NCBI RefSeq assembly: GCF_025532145.1
Contig: NZ_ARXS01000002.1
Location: 124,001 to 188,000, forward strand
Source of the DNA: Alloalcanivorax balearicus MACL04
Lineage (GTDB): Bacteria; Pseudomonadota; Gammaproteobacteria; Pseudomonadales; Alcanivoracaceae
Direction of reading: 5' to 3'
Length of the DNA: 64,000 bases
Shown here: positions 18,126 through 27,307 of the stretch, piece by piece
Position numbering within the stretch: the first letter of the stretch is position 1
Layout: every line of letters begins with the position of its first letter
Program-made: the position numbers and the translations under genes
The notes under the pieces: model-generated
What the model was told of the DNA's origin: nothing
The model's database searches: none
Seen by the model: the letters and a program-made list of their open reading frames with translations, nothing else

Positions 18126-18394
18126 AGAGCCTGTTCATGATCTTTACGCCACCGCGCCGGAGTTCATTTTGTCGTCAGGTCGTGATTCCGATTGTGCGGT
18201 GTAGTCAATCTACATAAACAAGCGTAATCGCGGCCTGGCGGCAAAAGGGGCCCGGCCCTTCGGGTTGCGCTGGAAAAGCCGCCAGAGGGCGTTGCGGCCT
18301 TTGACTTTGGACCCACCAGAGCCTGCAGTCCGCAACGCCCTCTGGCGGCTTTTCCAGCGGCAACGCGGCGACGTAAAGATCATGAACAGGCTCT
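18126..18394. mobile_element. MITE-like element with 23-bp terminal inverted repeats and an internal 30-bp hairpin
   Basis: The ends AGAGCCTGTTCATGATCTTT (continuing to 18148) and its exact complement at 18372–18394 form a perfect 23-bp inverted repeat. Inside, 18268–18297 and 18330–18359 are perfectly complementary over 30 bp with a 32-nt loop. The 269-bp interior has no ORF of note and no transposase. No clear target-site duplication was seen. It fills most of the 498-bp gap between ppa and upp and must lie close to or within the upp promoter region. The rest of the gap shows nothing beyond the ppa –10. Confidence 0.7.
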
Positions 18395-18433
18395 CGACCT
18401 TACCCGAAGCGCTGAAAACGGAGCCTCCATTCG

Positions 18434-19060
18434 ATGAGTGTGAAAGAAGTTGCCCATCCGCTGGTGAAGCACAAGTTGGGACTGCTGCGGCAGCACAAAC
18501 TGAGTACCCGCAGTTTCCGCCAGATCACCAGTGAATTGGCGGTCTTGCTGACCTATGAAGCCACCGCCGACATGGAGCTGGAGCCGGCCACGGTGGAAGG
18601 CTGGTCCGGACCGGTGGAAGTGCAGCGCATCAAGGGTAAAAAGGTCACCGTGGTGCCGATTCTGCGTGCCGGGATCGGCATGCTCGATGGCGTGCTGGAA
18701 CTGATCCCCAGCGCCAAGGTCAGCGTGGTGGGCCTTTATCGCAATGAGGAAACCCTGCAGCCGGTGGCCTATTTCGAGAAGCTGGCCCACGACATTCATG
18801 AGCGCACCGCCCTGATCATCGATCCGATGCTGGCCACTGGCGGCTCGCTGATGGCCACCATCGATATGCTGAAGGCGGCGGGGTGTGAGCGGATCCGCGC
18901 GCTGGTGTTGGTGGCGGCCCCGGAGGGCATCCAAAAGGTGGCGCGGGCCCACCCGGACGTGGACATCTATACCGCCTCGGTGGACGAGGGCTTGAACCAG
19001 GACGGCTATATCGTGCCGGGCCTGGGCGATGCCGGGGACCGTATTTTCGGTACCCGCTAA
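18434..19060 (+). CDS. upp: Uracil phosphoribosyltransferase
   Basis: A 208-residue salvage enzyme converting uracil and PRPP to UMP. N-terminus [28 protein letters not shown] at 76–83; PRPP loop [11 protein letters not shown] at 129–139; C-terminal [17 protein letters not shown], as in E. coli Upp. GGAG lies about 10 nt upstream. It forms an operon with the uracil permease 22 bp downstream. The MITE-like element ends 39 bp before the start codon. Confidence 0.97.
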   Translation: MSVKEVAHPLVKHKLGLLRQHKLSTRSFRQITSELAVLLTYEATADMELEPATVEGWSGPVEVQRIKGKKVTVVPILRAGIGMLDGVLELIPSAKVSVVGLYRNEETLQPVAYFEKLAHDIHERTALIIDPMLATGGSLMATIDMLKAAGCERIRALVLVAAPEGIQKVARAHPDVDIYTASVDEGLNQDGYIVPGLGDAGDRIFGTR

Positions 19061-19082
19061 CCGATCACGTCACGGAGCCTCC

Positions 19083-20396
19083 ATGTCCGCCACTCCCGGT
19101 TTCTTCGCGCCCCGCACCGTTCTGGTGGGGGCGCAAATGTTGTTCGTTGCCTTCGGTGCTCTGGTATTGATGCCATTGCTCACCGGACTGGATCCGAGCG
19201 TGGCGCTGTTCACCGCCGGGGTCGGCACCTTGTTGTTCCAATGCATCACCGGCTTCTCGATCCCGGTATTCCTGGCGTCCTCCTTTGTCTTCATCGCGCC
19301 CATATCCCACGGCGTGCAGGCCTGGGGCCTGCCGGCCACCATGGGCGCGCTGATGGTCACCGCCGTGGTCTATGTGGTGCTGGCGGCGTTGGTGCGCTGG
19401 CGTGGGCCGGGCTTTCTTCATGTACTGATGCCGCCAGTGGTGACCGGACCGATCATCATGGTGATCGGCCTCAGTCTGGCGCCCACCGCGGTGAACATGG
19501 CCATGGGCATGGACGGCACCGGCCAGGAGACCTTGTTTCCGTATGGGCGGGCACTGACGGTGTCGATGGTGTCGCTGGTCACCACTTTGCTGGTGGCCAC
19601 CCTGGCAAAGGGGTTTTTCCGGCTGTTGCCGATCATGGTGGGGGTGCTGTGCGGCTATTTTTCCGCCCTGATGCTGGGCATGGTGGATTTCGCCGTGGTC
19701 ACCGAGCGCGCCTGGTTGGCACCGCCGCAGTTCGTGCTGCCGACTTTCGAATGGCAGGCGATCGTGTTCATGGTGCCGGTGGCATTGGCGCCGGCCATCG
19801 AACATGTTGGCGATGTGCTCGCCATCAGCAACGTCACCGGGCGGGATTATGTGCGCAAGCCCGGCTTGCATCGCACCTTGCTCGGGGACGGTGTCGCCAG
19901 CATGGGCGCGGCCATGGTCGGGGGGCCGCCCAATACCACCTATTCGGAAGTGACCGGGGCGGTGATGCTGACCCGGGTATTCGATCCCCGGGTGATGGTG
20001 TGGGCCGCCGTTTTCGCCATTGTATTGTCCTTCCTGTCCCGCTTCGGCGGGTTGTTGCAGAGTATCCCGGCGCCGGTGATGGGCGGCATCCTGATTCTCA
20101 TGTTCGGCTCCATCGCCAGTGTTGGCATGAACACCCTGATCAAGGCGAGGGTAGACTTGGCGCGCCAGCGCAACCTGGTGATCGTGGCCACCACGCTGGT
20201 GTTCGGCATCGGTGGCATGGTCATCAGCGGCGGCGGCTTCACGCTGCAGGGGATCAGCTTGTGCGGGGTGCTGGCGGTGGTGCTGAACCTGCTGTTGCCC
20301 GGCCGTGATCCGGTGGCCACCGATCTGCGCCAGGAGCAGGCGGTGGTGGATGATCTTATCGAGCACACCCGTTCCAAGGCCCGTTCCAAGGATTGA
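19083..20396 (+). CDS. uraA: Uracil permease (NCS2 family)
   Basis: A 437-residue polytopic nucleobase:cation symporter. Family features include the ITGFSIPVFLASSFVFIAP region, the signature-like ALAPAIEHVGDVLAISNVTG (about 238–257) and GGPPNTTYSEVTGAVMLTRV. GGAG lies 7 nt before the ATG. Directly downstream of upp, so uptake and phosphoribosylation of uracil are coupled; a WYL regulator follows after 4 bp. Confidence 0.93.
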   Translation: MSATPGFFAPRTVLVGAQMLFVAFGALVLMPLLTGLDPSVALFTAGVGTLLFQCITGFSIPVFLASSFVFIAPISHGVQAWGLPATMGALMVTAVVYVVLAALVRWRGPGFLHVLMPPVVTGPIIMVIGLSLAPTAVNMAMGMDGTGQETLFPYGRALTVSMVSLVTTLLVATLAKGFFRLLPIMVGVLCGYFSALMLGMVDFAVVTERAWLAPPQFVLPTFEWQAIVFMVPVALAPAIEHVGDVLAISNVTGRDYVRKPGLHRTLLGDGVASMGAAMVGGPPNTTYSEVTGAVMLTRVFDPRVMVWAAVFAIVLSFLSRFGGLLQSIPAPVMGGILILMFGSIASVGMNTLIKARVDLARQRNLVIVATTLVFGIGGMVISGGGFTLQGISLCGVLAVVLNLLLPGRDPVATDLRQEQAVVDDLIEHTRSKARSKD

Positions 20397-20400
20397 GACC

Positions 20401-21099
20401 ATGCAAAGAGCGGAGCGGTTGATCGTATTGATCGACACTTTGCGCCGGCATCGCTGGCCGGTGACCGCCGGTGCTCTCAGCGAGCAGCTCGGGGTGTCCA
20501 CCCGCACCATCTATCGCGACATCCAGAGTCTGATCGGCCTGGGCGCGCCGATCGATGGTGAAGCCGGGGTGGGTTATCTGCTGCGCAAAGGGTTTTTCAT
20601 GCCGCCGCTGATGTTCAGTCCGGTGGAGCTGGAGGCGCTGTTGCTTGGCGCTCGCTGGGTCGGGCAGCAGGGCGACGAGGAACTGGCCGATGCCGCCAAC
20701 AGCGCACTGGACAAGATCGCCACGGCGGTACCTCCGGCGTTGCGTGAAGTGCTGGAGGACACCGGACTGTGGGCGGGCCCCTCCAGCGCTCCCCGGCGCG
20801 GTGAACCGCTGTTCGTATTGCGCCGTGCTCTGCGTGAGGAGCTGAAGCTGCGAATTGTCTACCGGGATGTGGAGGGTAGGGAAACCGAGCGAACCGTCTG
20901 GCCTTTGACTTTGGCCTTTTTCGAAGGCGCCCGGGTGCTGGCTTCCTGGTGCGAGCTGCGCGAGGATTTCCGCCACTTCCGTACCGATCGTATCGTTGAT
21001 TTGCGGGTCACCGAGGAAAGTTATCCGGGGTCCCGCCGGCTATTGGCGCAGCGTTGGTTGAAAGAGCAGCGCCAGAGACGGTCCCGGAAAGAGTCGTAG
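20401..21099 (+). CDS. YafY-type HTH/WYL transcriptional regulator
   Basis: A 232-residue regulator. N-terminal HTH of the HTH_11 type (LSEQLGVSTRTIYRDIQSL, about 26–44) and a C-terminal WYL-like ligand-binding region (LKLRIVYRDVEGRETERTVWPLTLAFFEGARVL). It starts 4 bp after uraA, so it is probably part of the upp–uraA transcript and may respond to a nucleotide or sense DNA ends; its target is unknown. The ATG at 20401 is chosen because family members begin with a residue pattern like MQRAERLIVLIDTL. Confidence 0.85.
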   Translation: MQRAERLIVLIDTLRRHRWPVTAGALSEQLGVSTRTIYRDIQSLIGLGAPIDGEAGVGYLLRKGFFMPPLMFSPVELEALLLGARWVGQQGDEELADAANSALDKIATAVPPALREVLEDTGLWAGPSSAPRRGEPLFVLRRALREELKLRIVYRDVEGRETERTVWPLTLAFFEGARVLASWCELREDFRHFRTDRIVDLRVTEESYPGSRRLLAQRWLKEQRQRRSRKES

Positions 21100-21243
21100 T
21101 GGTCTGGAGGGAAACAGGATTGCTCTCCATCGGAGACGCCGTGGATACGCCCATGTAGGCTCCCGCACCGGCCCGCTTCGAGTGAACCGCTACGCTTCGG
21201 GTTCCAGCACCGTGGACCGTTGGCAAAGAAGGGGCTACGAAGT

Positions 21244-21324
21244 CGCTGTAGGAGCTTGCCTGCAAGCGAATGGGACTCGCTCGGGCGGTTTGTAGTATTC
21301 GCTTGCAAGCAAGCTCCCACAGCG
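21244..21324. repeat. REP-like palindrome, copy 3
   Basis: GCTGTAGGAGCTTGCCTGCA (continuing AGCGAA) pairs with TTCGCTTGCAAGCAAGCTCC followed by CACAGC, with a few mismatches. It sits between the convergent WYL regulator and the porin gene. The remaining sequence from 21100 to 21243 shows no gene. Confidence 0.85.
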
Positions 21325-21340
21325 GGTCTGCAAGGGCGCC

Positions 21341-22615
21341 TCAGAACTTCACCCGGGCGCCGGTGGTCACGATCTTGATGTCTTCATATTCCGGGTTGTA
21401 GCAGGTCCTGCCCGAGGCGGTGCACCATTCACCGCGCTCGAAGCTGTGAATCTTGGCGCCAGCGTAAAGGTCGAACATCTCGGTGGGACTCCACACATAC
21501 CCCATGCCGATGACGCTGCCTTTTTCATCGTCCTTGTTACGGTTGCGGGTCTCGCCATAGTGAATATCAAAGGCGTGATGGCGGCTGGGCCGGTAGCCAA
21601 GCTTGATATAGCGGAACTGGCCCAGCTCCGAACGGGTGGCGCTGAAGGTGCCGGTTTTTTCCTCGGTAGTGAGCTCTTCTTCGCGGTTGATGGCGGCGAG
21701 GGTGAGATTGAAACCGGTGTCGTTATGAAAGTAGGAGATCGAACCACCGTAGGTGGTGATATCTGGATCGACACTGGAATCGGGATCGAAGCGTTGATCC
21801 AGCTCGTCGGCGTTGCGGGTGGCCACGGAGTAGCCCAGGCCGATCAGCATGCGGCCGCCAGGCACGCGCAGGCCGGATTTCAAACCCGCCTGCAGGATTG
21901 ATTCGTGGCCATCGGAGCCACTGTCATGACCGGCACTGGCGGATAACGTCACCGGGCCCAGGCGCGGGCTGTCATAGCGAATGCGGTCGTGGCGGCCTTC
22001 GAAGTTGTAATCGCGGATGCTGCCGCTGATCGAGGTGCGATTGTTGTCGCCTTCCTGCAGGTCGAAGCTCTCGATACCGGTGAAGTTGCCGTCGGCGTCG
22101 AATTTTCTTTTGTAGGAGGACGACTTCAGAGCATAGCTCAGATTGCCACCGATCAAGGCCGGGTTGCGGAAGCTGATCACGCCGGTGCCGGAATAGTCCA
22201 GGCGGCCGGTGTTATAGGCGGCCCCTTCACCATGGCCGACGGTGATCTTGCCGAACGGGCTGTCGATGAAGGCGTCGGTAATCCTTTCCTCCAGGTCGCC
22301 GTCCACGGATTTGTTATCCGGGTCGACGTCATTGGAGGAGTTGGAGTAGATACCGACTTCCACCAGGGCACCCGCCGTCCATCCTTCCATCAGCCGCTGA
22401 GTGCCGCCGACGTGAAAGCGTGTCGGGCTGTTGCGGTTGTCCACGTGATAGAACTCGGTGCTCGAGCCCACGCCCAGGTAGCCGGCGGCGTAGCCGTCTT
22501 CCACGTACATTACCGCCCGGTTCACCTGACCGCCCACGTCGAATTCAGCGGCAAGCGCCGGTGCGGCGATCAGACTCGATACGGTGATCGCCAGCAGCGA
22601 GTTCGGGGATCCCAT
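21341..22615 (-). CDS. Outer-membrane porin (Gram-negative general-porin type)
   Basis: A 424-residue protein with a signal peptide (cleavage probable after ALAA, about 23) and alternating beta-strand sequence ending in ARVKF, a terminal Phe as needed for barrel assembly. Family-like stretches include FIDSPFGKITVGHGEGAAYN and GVISFRNPALIGGNLSYALK. GGAGG precedes the ATG. It is divergent from a LysR regulator that is followed by a peptide-type ABC importer, suggesting it is the outer-membrane entry for the same solute. Confidence 0.88.
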   Translation of the reverse strand: MGSPNSLLAITVSSLIAAPALAAEFDVGGQVNRAVMYVEDGYAAGYLGVGSSTEFYHVDNRNSPTRFHVGGTQRLMEGWTAGALVEVGIYSNSSNDVDPDNKSVDGDLEERITDAFIDSPFGKITVGHGEGAAYNTGRLDYSGTGVISFRNPALIGGNLSYALKSSSYKRKFDADGNFTGIESFDLQEGDNNRTSISGSIRDYNFEGRHDRIRYDSPRLGPVTLSASAGHDSGSDGHESILQAGLKSGLRVPGGRMLIGLGYSVATRNADELDQRFDPDSSVDPDITTYGGSISYFHNDTGFNLTLAAINREEELTTEEKTGTFSATRSELGQFRYIKLGYRPSRHHAFDIHYGETRNRNKDDEKGSVIGMGYVWSPTEMFDLYAGAKIHSFERGEWCTASGRTCYNPEYEDIKIVTTGARVKF

Positions 22616-22786
22616 AATTCCTCCGGGTTTTGTTGTTTTATCGTCGTTCGTCCGGGCCTGTGATGTGAGAAAGGGCCAGTCCGATCAAATATTTTTGATG
22701 TTGGCGCGCCGCCTGTCGGTGCGATGCTGATTTACTTTATCGGTTATCGTTGATACTTATGTAAATTGAAAACATCGTATAGATAT

Positions 22787-22804
22787 ATGCGTTTTATGCA
22801 TCTT
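22787..22804 (+). promoter_or_regulatory. LysR-type box upstream of lysR (copy 1)
   Basis: ATGCGTTTTATGCATCTT is the exact reverse complement of the 18 bp at 23798–23815. It contains the dyad ATGC-N7-GCAT, which fits the T-N11-A rule of LysR regulators. It lies 62 bp before the lysR start codon in the porin–lysR gap. Confidence 0.75.
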
Positions 22805-22865
22805 ATGGTTGCCGCCATGGCGCTGAATGGATGCGAACAGAGCGTGGCAGGCAAGGCGGAAAACG

Positions 22866-23780
22866 ATGAATATCAAGAAACTGAAGTGCTTTCGCGCGGT
22901 GGTCATTCACGGTTCGCTGGTGTCCGCCGCGTCGGTGATGAACCTGAGTCAGCCGGCCACCAGCCGTTTGATTTCCACCCTGGAAGACGAGCTCAAACTG
23001 AAGCTGTTCAAGCGCGAGAAGCGACGGCTGGTGCTGACGCCGGAGGGCAAACAGTTCTATCAGGAAGCGGAAAAAATTCTCGCCAATCTGGAGGATCTGC
23101 CGCGCATCGTGCAGGAGATCAAGGAAGGCGGACAACGCACGCTGCGCATAGTGGCCCTGGCGCGGTTGGCGGGAAGCCTGGTATCGCCGGCGCTGGCCCG
23201 GTTCGCGCGGGAACATCCCGGGCAGCGGTTCAGTGTCGATGTGCGTGGCCACCGTGATATCGAACAGTGGGTGGCCGGCCGTCATTACGATATCGCCGTG
23301 GCGTTGACCAAACCTTGTAATCATCCATCGGTGATCCAGCGGCCATTCTTCGACACCGACGCCATGGTGATGGTACCCAAAGGGCATCCACTGGAAGCCT
23401 TGCGTTCGGTGACGCCCGCGCAAATGGTCAAGCACGACATCATTGCTCTGGCGCCGGGTCTGCGGCCGCGATTCCAGATGGAGGATATTTTCCAGAAGGC
23501 CGGTGTGGAACTGAGCTGCAAAATCGAAACCACCTCCACGGCGCTGGCCTGCCAGATGGTGGTGGACGGGTTGGGTGTCACGATCATAGATCGGTTGGCG
23601 GCGCAGGCGGTGGATGCCAGCCGTTTTTCCCTGCGGCCGCTACGGCCTGCCTACCGTCTGGAATTCGTGCTGCTGTTCCCGCCGGGCTTCGAGGAAACAC
23701 CGGCCACCAGTGCCCTGGTGCAGTGCCTGCGTGCCCAGGTGGAGGCATCACTGGGGCGGCACGCCATCATGACGGGGTGA
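22866..23780 (+). CDS. LysR-family transcriptional regulator
   Basis: A 304-residue LysR protein. The N-terminal winged HTH is MNIKKLKCFRAVVIHGSLVS with SQPATSRLISTLEDELKLKL; the C-terminus is a periplasmic-binding-like effector domain. The ATG at 22866 matches family starts, with AAGGCGGA upstream. It sits between a divergent porin and the ABC operon. Identical boxes in opposite orientation before lysR and before the transporter genes suggest autoregulation and control of both neighbours. Confidence 0.92.
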   Translation: MNIKKLKCFRAVVIHGSLVSAASVMNLSQPATSRLISTLEDELKLKLFKREKRRLVLTPEGKQFYQEAEKILANLEDLPRIVQEIKEGGQRTLRIVALARLAGSLVSPALARFAREHPGQRFSVDVRGHRDIEQWVAGRHYDIAVALTKPCNHPSVIQRPFFDTDAMVMVPKGHPLEALRSVTPAQMVKHDIIALAPGLRPRFQMEDIFQKAGVELSCKIETTSTALACQMVVDGLGVTIIDRLAAQAVDASRFSLRPLRPAYRLEFVLLFPPGFEETPATSALVQCLRAQVEASLGRHAIMTG

Positions 23781-23797
23781 ATCGTGGTTGGCCTAAA

Positions 23798-23815
23798 AAG
23801 ATGCATAAAACGCAT
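23798..23815 (-). promoter_or_regulatory. LysR-type box upstream of the ABC operon (copy 2)
   Basis: The plus strand AAGATGCATAAAACGCAT equals the complement of copy 1 at 22787–22804. It lies 106 bp before the solute-binding-protein gene and 18 bp past the lysR stop. A weaker AAGATGTAT half-site follows near 23841. Confidence 0.75.
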
Positions 23816-23921
23816 CTAAATATGCCATATATTCAATTTTAAGATGTATTGCCCCCGACTAGACTGACGCCAGTTCCTGATCTTCTGATCCGGCATTCGA
23901 ATAACGATAACGGGAGGAGCA

Positions 23922-25454
23922 ATGACGATTCGCTACCCGGTCCGGGTGCGCGCTTTTCTGGTCGGCATGATGGTGAGCTTACTGCCGCTGAGTGCCAGCG
24001 CGGGGCCGAGCGACGATACCCTGGTGGTGGCCTTCTCCAAGGCGCTGACCACCGTGGACCGCCTCTACTCGATTCAGAGGGAAGGGCTGATTCTGTCCCG
24101 TCTCACCGATGACGGTCTGTTCTTCGTCGACCCCGATACCCTTGAATTCGAGCCTCTGGCCGCCGCTTCCTATACATGGGTAAGCGACACCCGTCTGGAT
24201 ATCACCTTGCGCGATAACGTCCGCTTTCACGATGGTGGTCGGCTGAGCGCGGATGATGTGGTGTACACCTTCCGCTGGGTGCTGAACAAGGACTCCGACA
24301 CCAGCCGTGGCGCGGTGATTCGCGGCTGGCTCGACAGTGTCGAGAAACTTGGTCCGCTCAAGGTGCGTTTCAATCTGAAGATGCCGTACCCGATGGCGTT
24401 GCGTGATATGGCGATCAGTATTCCGTTGCGCAAGAGCGGAACCTATGACGATCCGCGCGGTGGTGACCAGCCGCTCAATGGCATCGGCCCCTATCGCGTC
24501 AAGCAGTTCGATGTGGGGCGCAGGATCGTGTTGGAACGCTTCGAGGACTACTATCCGGACAGTCCGAAGGCCGGCGCCCGGATCAGGAACATGGTGTTCC
24601 GGGTGATTCCGGATGAGGGTACCCAGCAGGCGGAACTGCTCAGTGGCGGTATCGATTTGATGATGGACGTGCCGCCGGATGTGGCCGACAACGTCAGTGC
24701 CCTGCCGGGCGTCGAACGGTTGGAGGGCAATGATATCCGCATTGGTTATCTGACTCTGGACGCCGCCGGCTATGCCGATCCCGATTCACCGATGACCCAC
24801 CTGAAAGTGCGGCAGGCGATCAATCACGCCATCAATCGCGAGGCGATCTCCCGTTATCTGGTGCGTGGCAGTGCACGGGCGATTCCCTATGCCTGCCATC
24901 CCCGCCAGTTTGGCTGCCAGGCGGACGGACCGCGTTACCCCTACGATCCGGAAAAAGCGCGGCAGCTTCTGGCGGAAGCGGGTTACCCGGAGGGCTTTTC
25001 CCTCAAGCTGTGGGCCTACCGGGAAAAGATCATCGCCGAGGCGATCGTCAGCGATCTGAAAGCGGTGGGCCTGGATGTGGATCTGCGTTACGTGAAGCTG
25101 AACGTCTTCTCCAAGATGCGCAACGACCACCGGATGGGGGCGTTCTTTGCCTCTTATGGCAGTGGCGGCACGGCGGATGCGTCCGCGTCCACCGGCGTGC
25201 ATTTCACCGCCAACTCCAACCGCAACTATTCAGGCGACGAAGCGCTGTCGAAAACGGTCCTGGCGGCGGAACGCACCATCGATCGGGATGAGCGGCGCCG
25301 ATTGTATCGCGAGGCACTGAATCGTATCGCCGAGCAGGCTTACTGGGTGCCCCTGTTTTCCTACAGCCAGAACTACCTGCTCACGCCGGCGTTGTCGCTG
25401 CCGGTGTCCGAGGACGGTGTTCCGCGGCTCTGGCAAGCCGCCTGGAGGCAGTGA
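23922..25454 (+). CDS. ABC transporter solute-binding protein, family 5 (peptide/opine type)
   Basis: A 510-residue periplasmic protein with a signal peptide (about 1–27, cleavage after ASA). It has the family-5 pattern: LDITLRDNVRFHDGGRLSADDVVYTFRWVL (about 90–119), GIGPYRVKQF, LKVRQAINHAINREAI and YPYDPEKARQLLAEAGYPEGF. It would deliver a peptide-like or other bulky solute to the permeases encoded just downstream. GGGAGGAG precedes the ATG. Ligand unknown. Confidence 0.93.
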   Translation: MTIRYPVRVRAFLVGMMVSLLPLSASAGPSDDTLVVAFSKALTTVDRLYSIQREGLILSRLTDDGLFFVDPDTLEFEPLAAASYTWVSDTRLDITLRDNVRFHDGGRLSADDVVYTFRWVLNKDSDTSRGAVIRGWLDSVEKLGPLKVRFNLKMPYPMALRDMAISIPLRKSGTYDDPRGGDQPLNGIGPYRVKQFDVGRRIVLERFEDYYPDSPKAGARIRNMVFRVIPDEGTQQAELLSGGIDLMMDVPPDVADNVSALPGVERLEGNDIRIGYLTLDAAGYADPDSPMTHLKVRQAINHAINREAISRYLVRGSARAIPYACHPRQFGCQADGPRYPYDPEKARQLLAEAGYPEGFSLKLWAYREKIIAEAIVSDLKAVGLDVDLRYVKLNVFSKMRNDHRMGAFFASYGSGGTADASASTGVHFTANSNRNYSGDEALSKTVLAAERTIDRDERRRLYREALNRIAEQAYWVPLFSYSQNYLLTPALSLPVSEDGVPRLWQAAWRQ

Positions 25455-25456
25455 TC

Positions 25457-26374
25457 ATGATCAACTATGTCCTGCGCAGAGCCCTGATGGCGTTGTTGGT
25501 GGCCCTGACCGTGTCGTTCGGTACTTTCGCGTTGTTCTACTTCGCCACCGACCCGGCGCAGACCATCGCCGGTGAGGACGCGCCCCAGGAAATGGTGGAC
25601 GCGATCCGCGAGCAGTACGGGTTCGACCGGCCGGTCTCGGTGCAATACGTGGATTGGCTGGGCAGTGTGCTGCAAGGCGACTTCGGCCAGAGCTACTTCT
25701 GGAAGCAGCCGGTGGTGGAGCTGATCCAGGAGCATGCCAAGGTCACCATCATGCTGGCCTTGTTGGCGCTGGTGGTGACTGTGGTGATTGCTTTGCCCCT
25801 GGGGATCAGCGCCGCGCTCAGGCCGAACAGCTGGGTCGACCGGTTTGCCCTGACGACGGCGGTGTCGGCCCAGGCGATCCCCAACTTCTGGCTGGGGCTG
25901 ATGCTGATCATCCTGCTGGCGGTGACCTTCCCGATCTTCCCCGTGTCCGGTGATTCGAGCTGGCGACACTATGTTTTGCCTGCCTTCGTACTGGGAACCA
26001 GTTCGGTGCCCGCGGTAATGCGGTTGACCCGTACCGGTTTGCTTGACGTGTTGGGCTCGGACTATATCCGCACCGCCCGCGCCAAAGGGTTTACCGGCTA
26101 TCGGCTGATCCTGCGCCAGGCGCTGCGTAATGCGCTGTTGCCCATCGTCAGCGTGCTCGCGGTACAGCTGGGGCACAAACTGGGCGGCTCCATCGTCACC
26201 GAATCGGTGTTCAGCATGAACGGCCTGGGCCGGCTGGCGGTGGAGTCCATTTTCAACTCCGACATACCGACCGTGCAGTCCTTGATCCTGTTGTTCGTAC
26301 TGACCTTCGTGTTGCTCACGCTGGCGGCGGACCTGATCAACGCCTGGCTCGACCCTCGGATCAGGATGGGATGA
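25457..26374 (+). CDS. ABC transporter permease, DppB-like
   Basis: A 305-residue inner-membrane permease with about six helices. It has the DppB/OppB N-terminus (YVLRRALMALLVALTVSFGT), the GQSYFWKQPV loop, and the cytoplasmic coupling EAA-like region SDYIRTARAKGFTGYRLILR. The ATG at 25457 is 8 nt after GGAGG and 2 bp past the preceding stop; a GTG two codons earlier is too close to the SD. Confidence 0.94.
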   Translation: MINYVLRRALMALLVALTVSFGTFALFYFATDPAQTIAGEDAPQEMVDAIREQYGFDRPVSVQYVDWLGSVLQGDFGQSYFWKQPVVELIQEHAKVTIMLALLALVVTVVIALPLGISAALRPNSWVDRFALTTAVSAQAIPNFWLGLMLIILLAVTFPIFPVSGDSSWRHYVLPAFVLGTSSVPAVMRLTRTGLLDVLGSDYIRTARAKGFTGYRLILRQALRNALLPIVSVLAVQLGHKLGGSIVTESVFSMNGLGRLAVESIFNSDIPTVQSLILLFVLTFVLLTLAADLINAWLDPRIRMG

Positions 26375-27306
26375 ACATGACAATAACGGAATCCGTTGGC
26401 GGCAACGAACTGACATCCGAGGCGGAGCGCGAACAGGCCCAGCTCGGGCTGACGCCAGGGCAAGTGGCAATCAAGCGCGCGCGTCGGCACCCGGGGTTGC
26501 TGGTGGGCTTTGGCATTCTGCTGGTGATGGCGCTGTTCGCCGTGCTGGCACCCTGGCTGGCGCCTCACGATCCCTATCTGCAGAACCTGTCCTTGCGCCT
26601 GCTGCCACCGGCCTGGGTCGAGGGCGGGCAATGGAGCCATCTACTGGGTACCGACCACCTTGGCCGGGACTACCTTAGCCGCATCATTTATGGCGCGCGT
26701 ATTTCCATGATGATCGGCATCGGCGCCGCCACTATCGGCGCGATCATCGGTGTCACGCTCGGCGTGATCGCCGGTTACTTCGGCGGCTGGCTGGATCAGG
26801 CGGTGAACTTTCTGGTGACTTGCCAATTGGCGGTGCCCAGCCTGCTGCTGATCATGGCGCTGGTGTTCGTGATCGGCCAATCGATCACTGTGGTGATCTT
26901 CGTGATAGGCGCCACCCACTGGGTGTTCTATCTGGTGGTGACGCGCTCCGCCACGTTGCGTATTCGCGAGCTGGATTTCGTCGCCGCCGCCAGTGCCATG
27001 GGCTGTAGCCGGCTGCAGATCGCGGTTAAGGAAATCCTGCCCAACCTGCTCAACCAGATCCTGGTGATCTTCACCCTGGAAGTGGCAGTGGCGATTCTCA
27101 ATGAGGCGACGCTGTCGTTCCTGGGGCTGGGGGTGCCGTCACCGACCCCGTCCTGGGGGTTGATGATCGCCGAAGGCAAGACCGCCATGTTCTTCCAACC
27201 CTGGCTGGTGATCCTGCCCGGCATTGCTCTGTTTGTGCTGGTGATTGCCATCAACCTGCTTGGTGATGGCGTTCGCGATGTCACCGTGACCAATCGGAGA
27301 AGCTGA
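26371..27306 (+). CDS. ABC transporter permease, DppC-like
   Basis: A 311-residue permease. An N-terminal cytoplasmic tail and one helix precede the core, as in DppC/OppC; HLLGTDHLGRDYLSRIIYGA is the characteristic motif, followed by the coupling loop LDFVAAASAMGCSRLQIAVK and LSFLGLGVPSPTPSWG. The start overlaps the upstream permease stop as ATGA. Forms the channel with the previous product. Confidence 0.95.
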   Translation: MNMTITESVGGNELTSEAEREQAQLGLTPGQVAIKRARRHPGLLVGFGILLVMALFAVLAPWLAPHDPYLQNLSLRLLPPAWVEGGQWSHLLGTDHLGRDYLSRIIYGARISMMIGIGAATIGAIIGVTLGVIAGYFGGWLDQAVNFLVTCQLAVPSLLLIMALVFVIGQSITVVIFVIGATHWVFYLVVTRSATLRIRELDFVAAASAMGCSRLQIAVKEILPNLLNQILVIFTLEVAVAILNEATLSFLGLGVPSPTPSWGLMIAEGKTAMFFQPWLVILPGIALFVLVIAINLLGDGVRDVTVTNRRS

Positions 27307-27307
27307 G

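Noticed and set aside
19065-20510. A 481-codon minus-strand frame opposite uraA
   Set aside because: It is extremely His/Gln/Gly-rich with no recognisable domain; the plus strand encodes a clear uracil permease.
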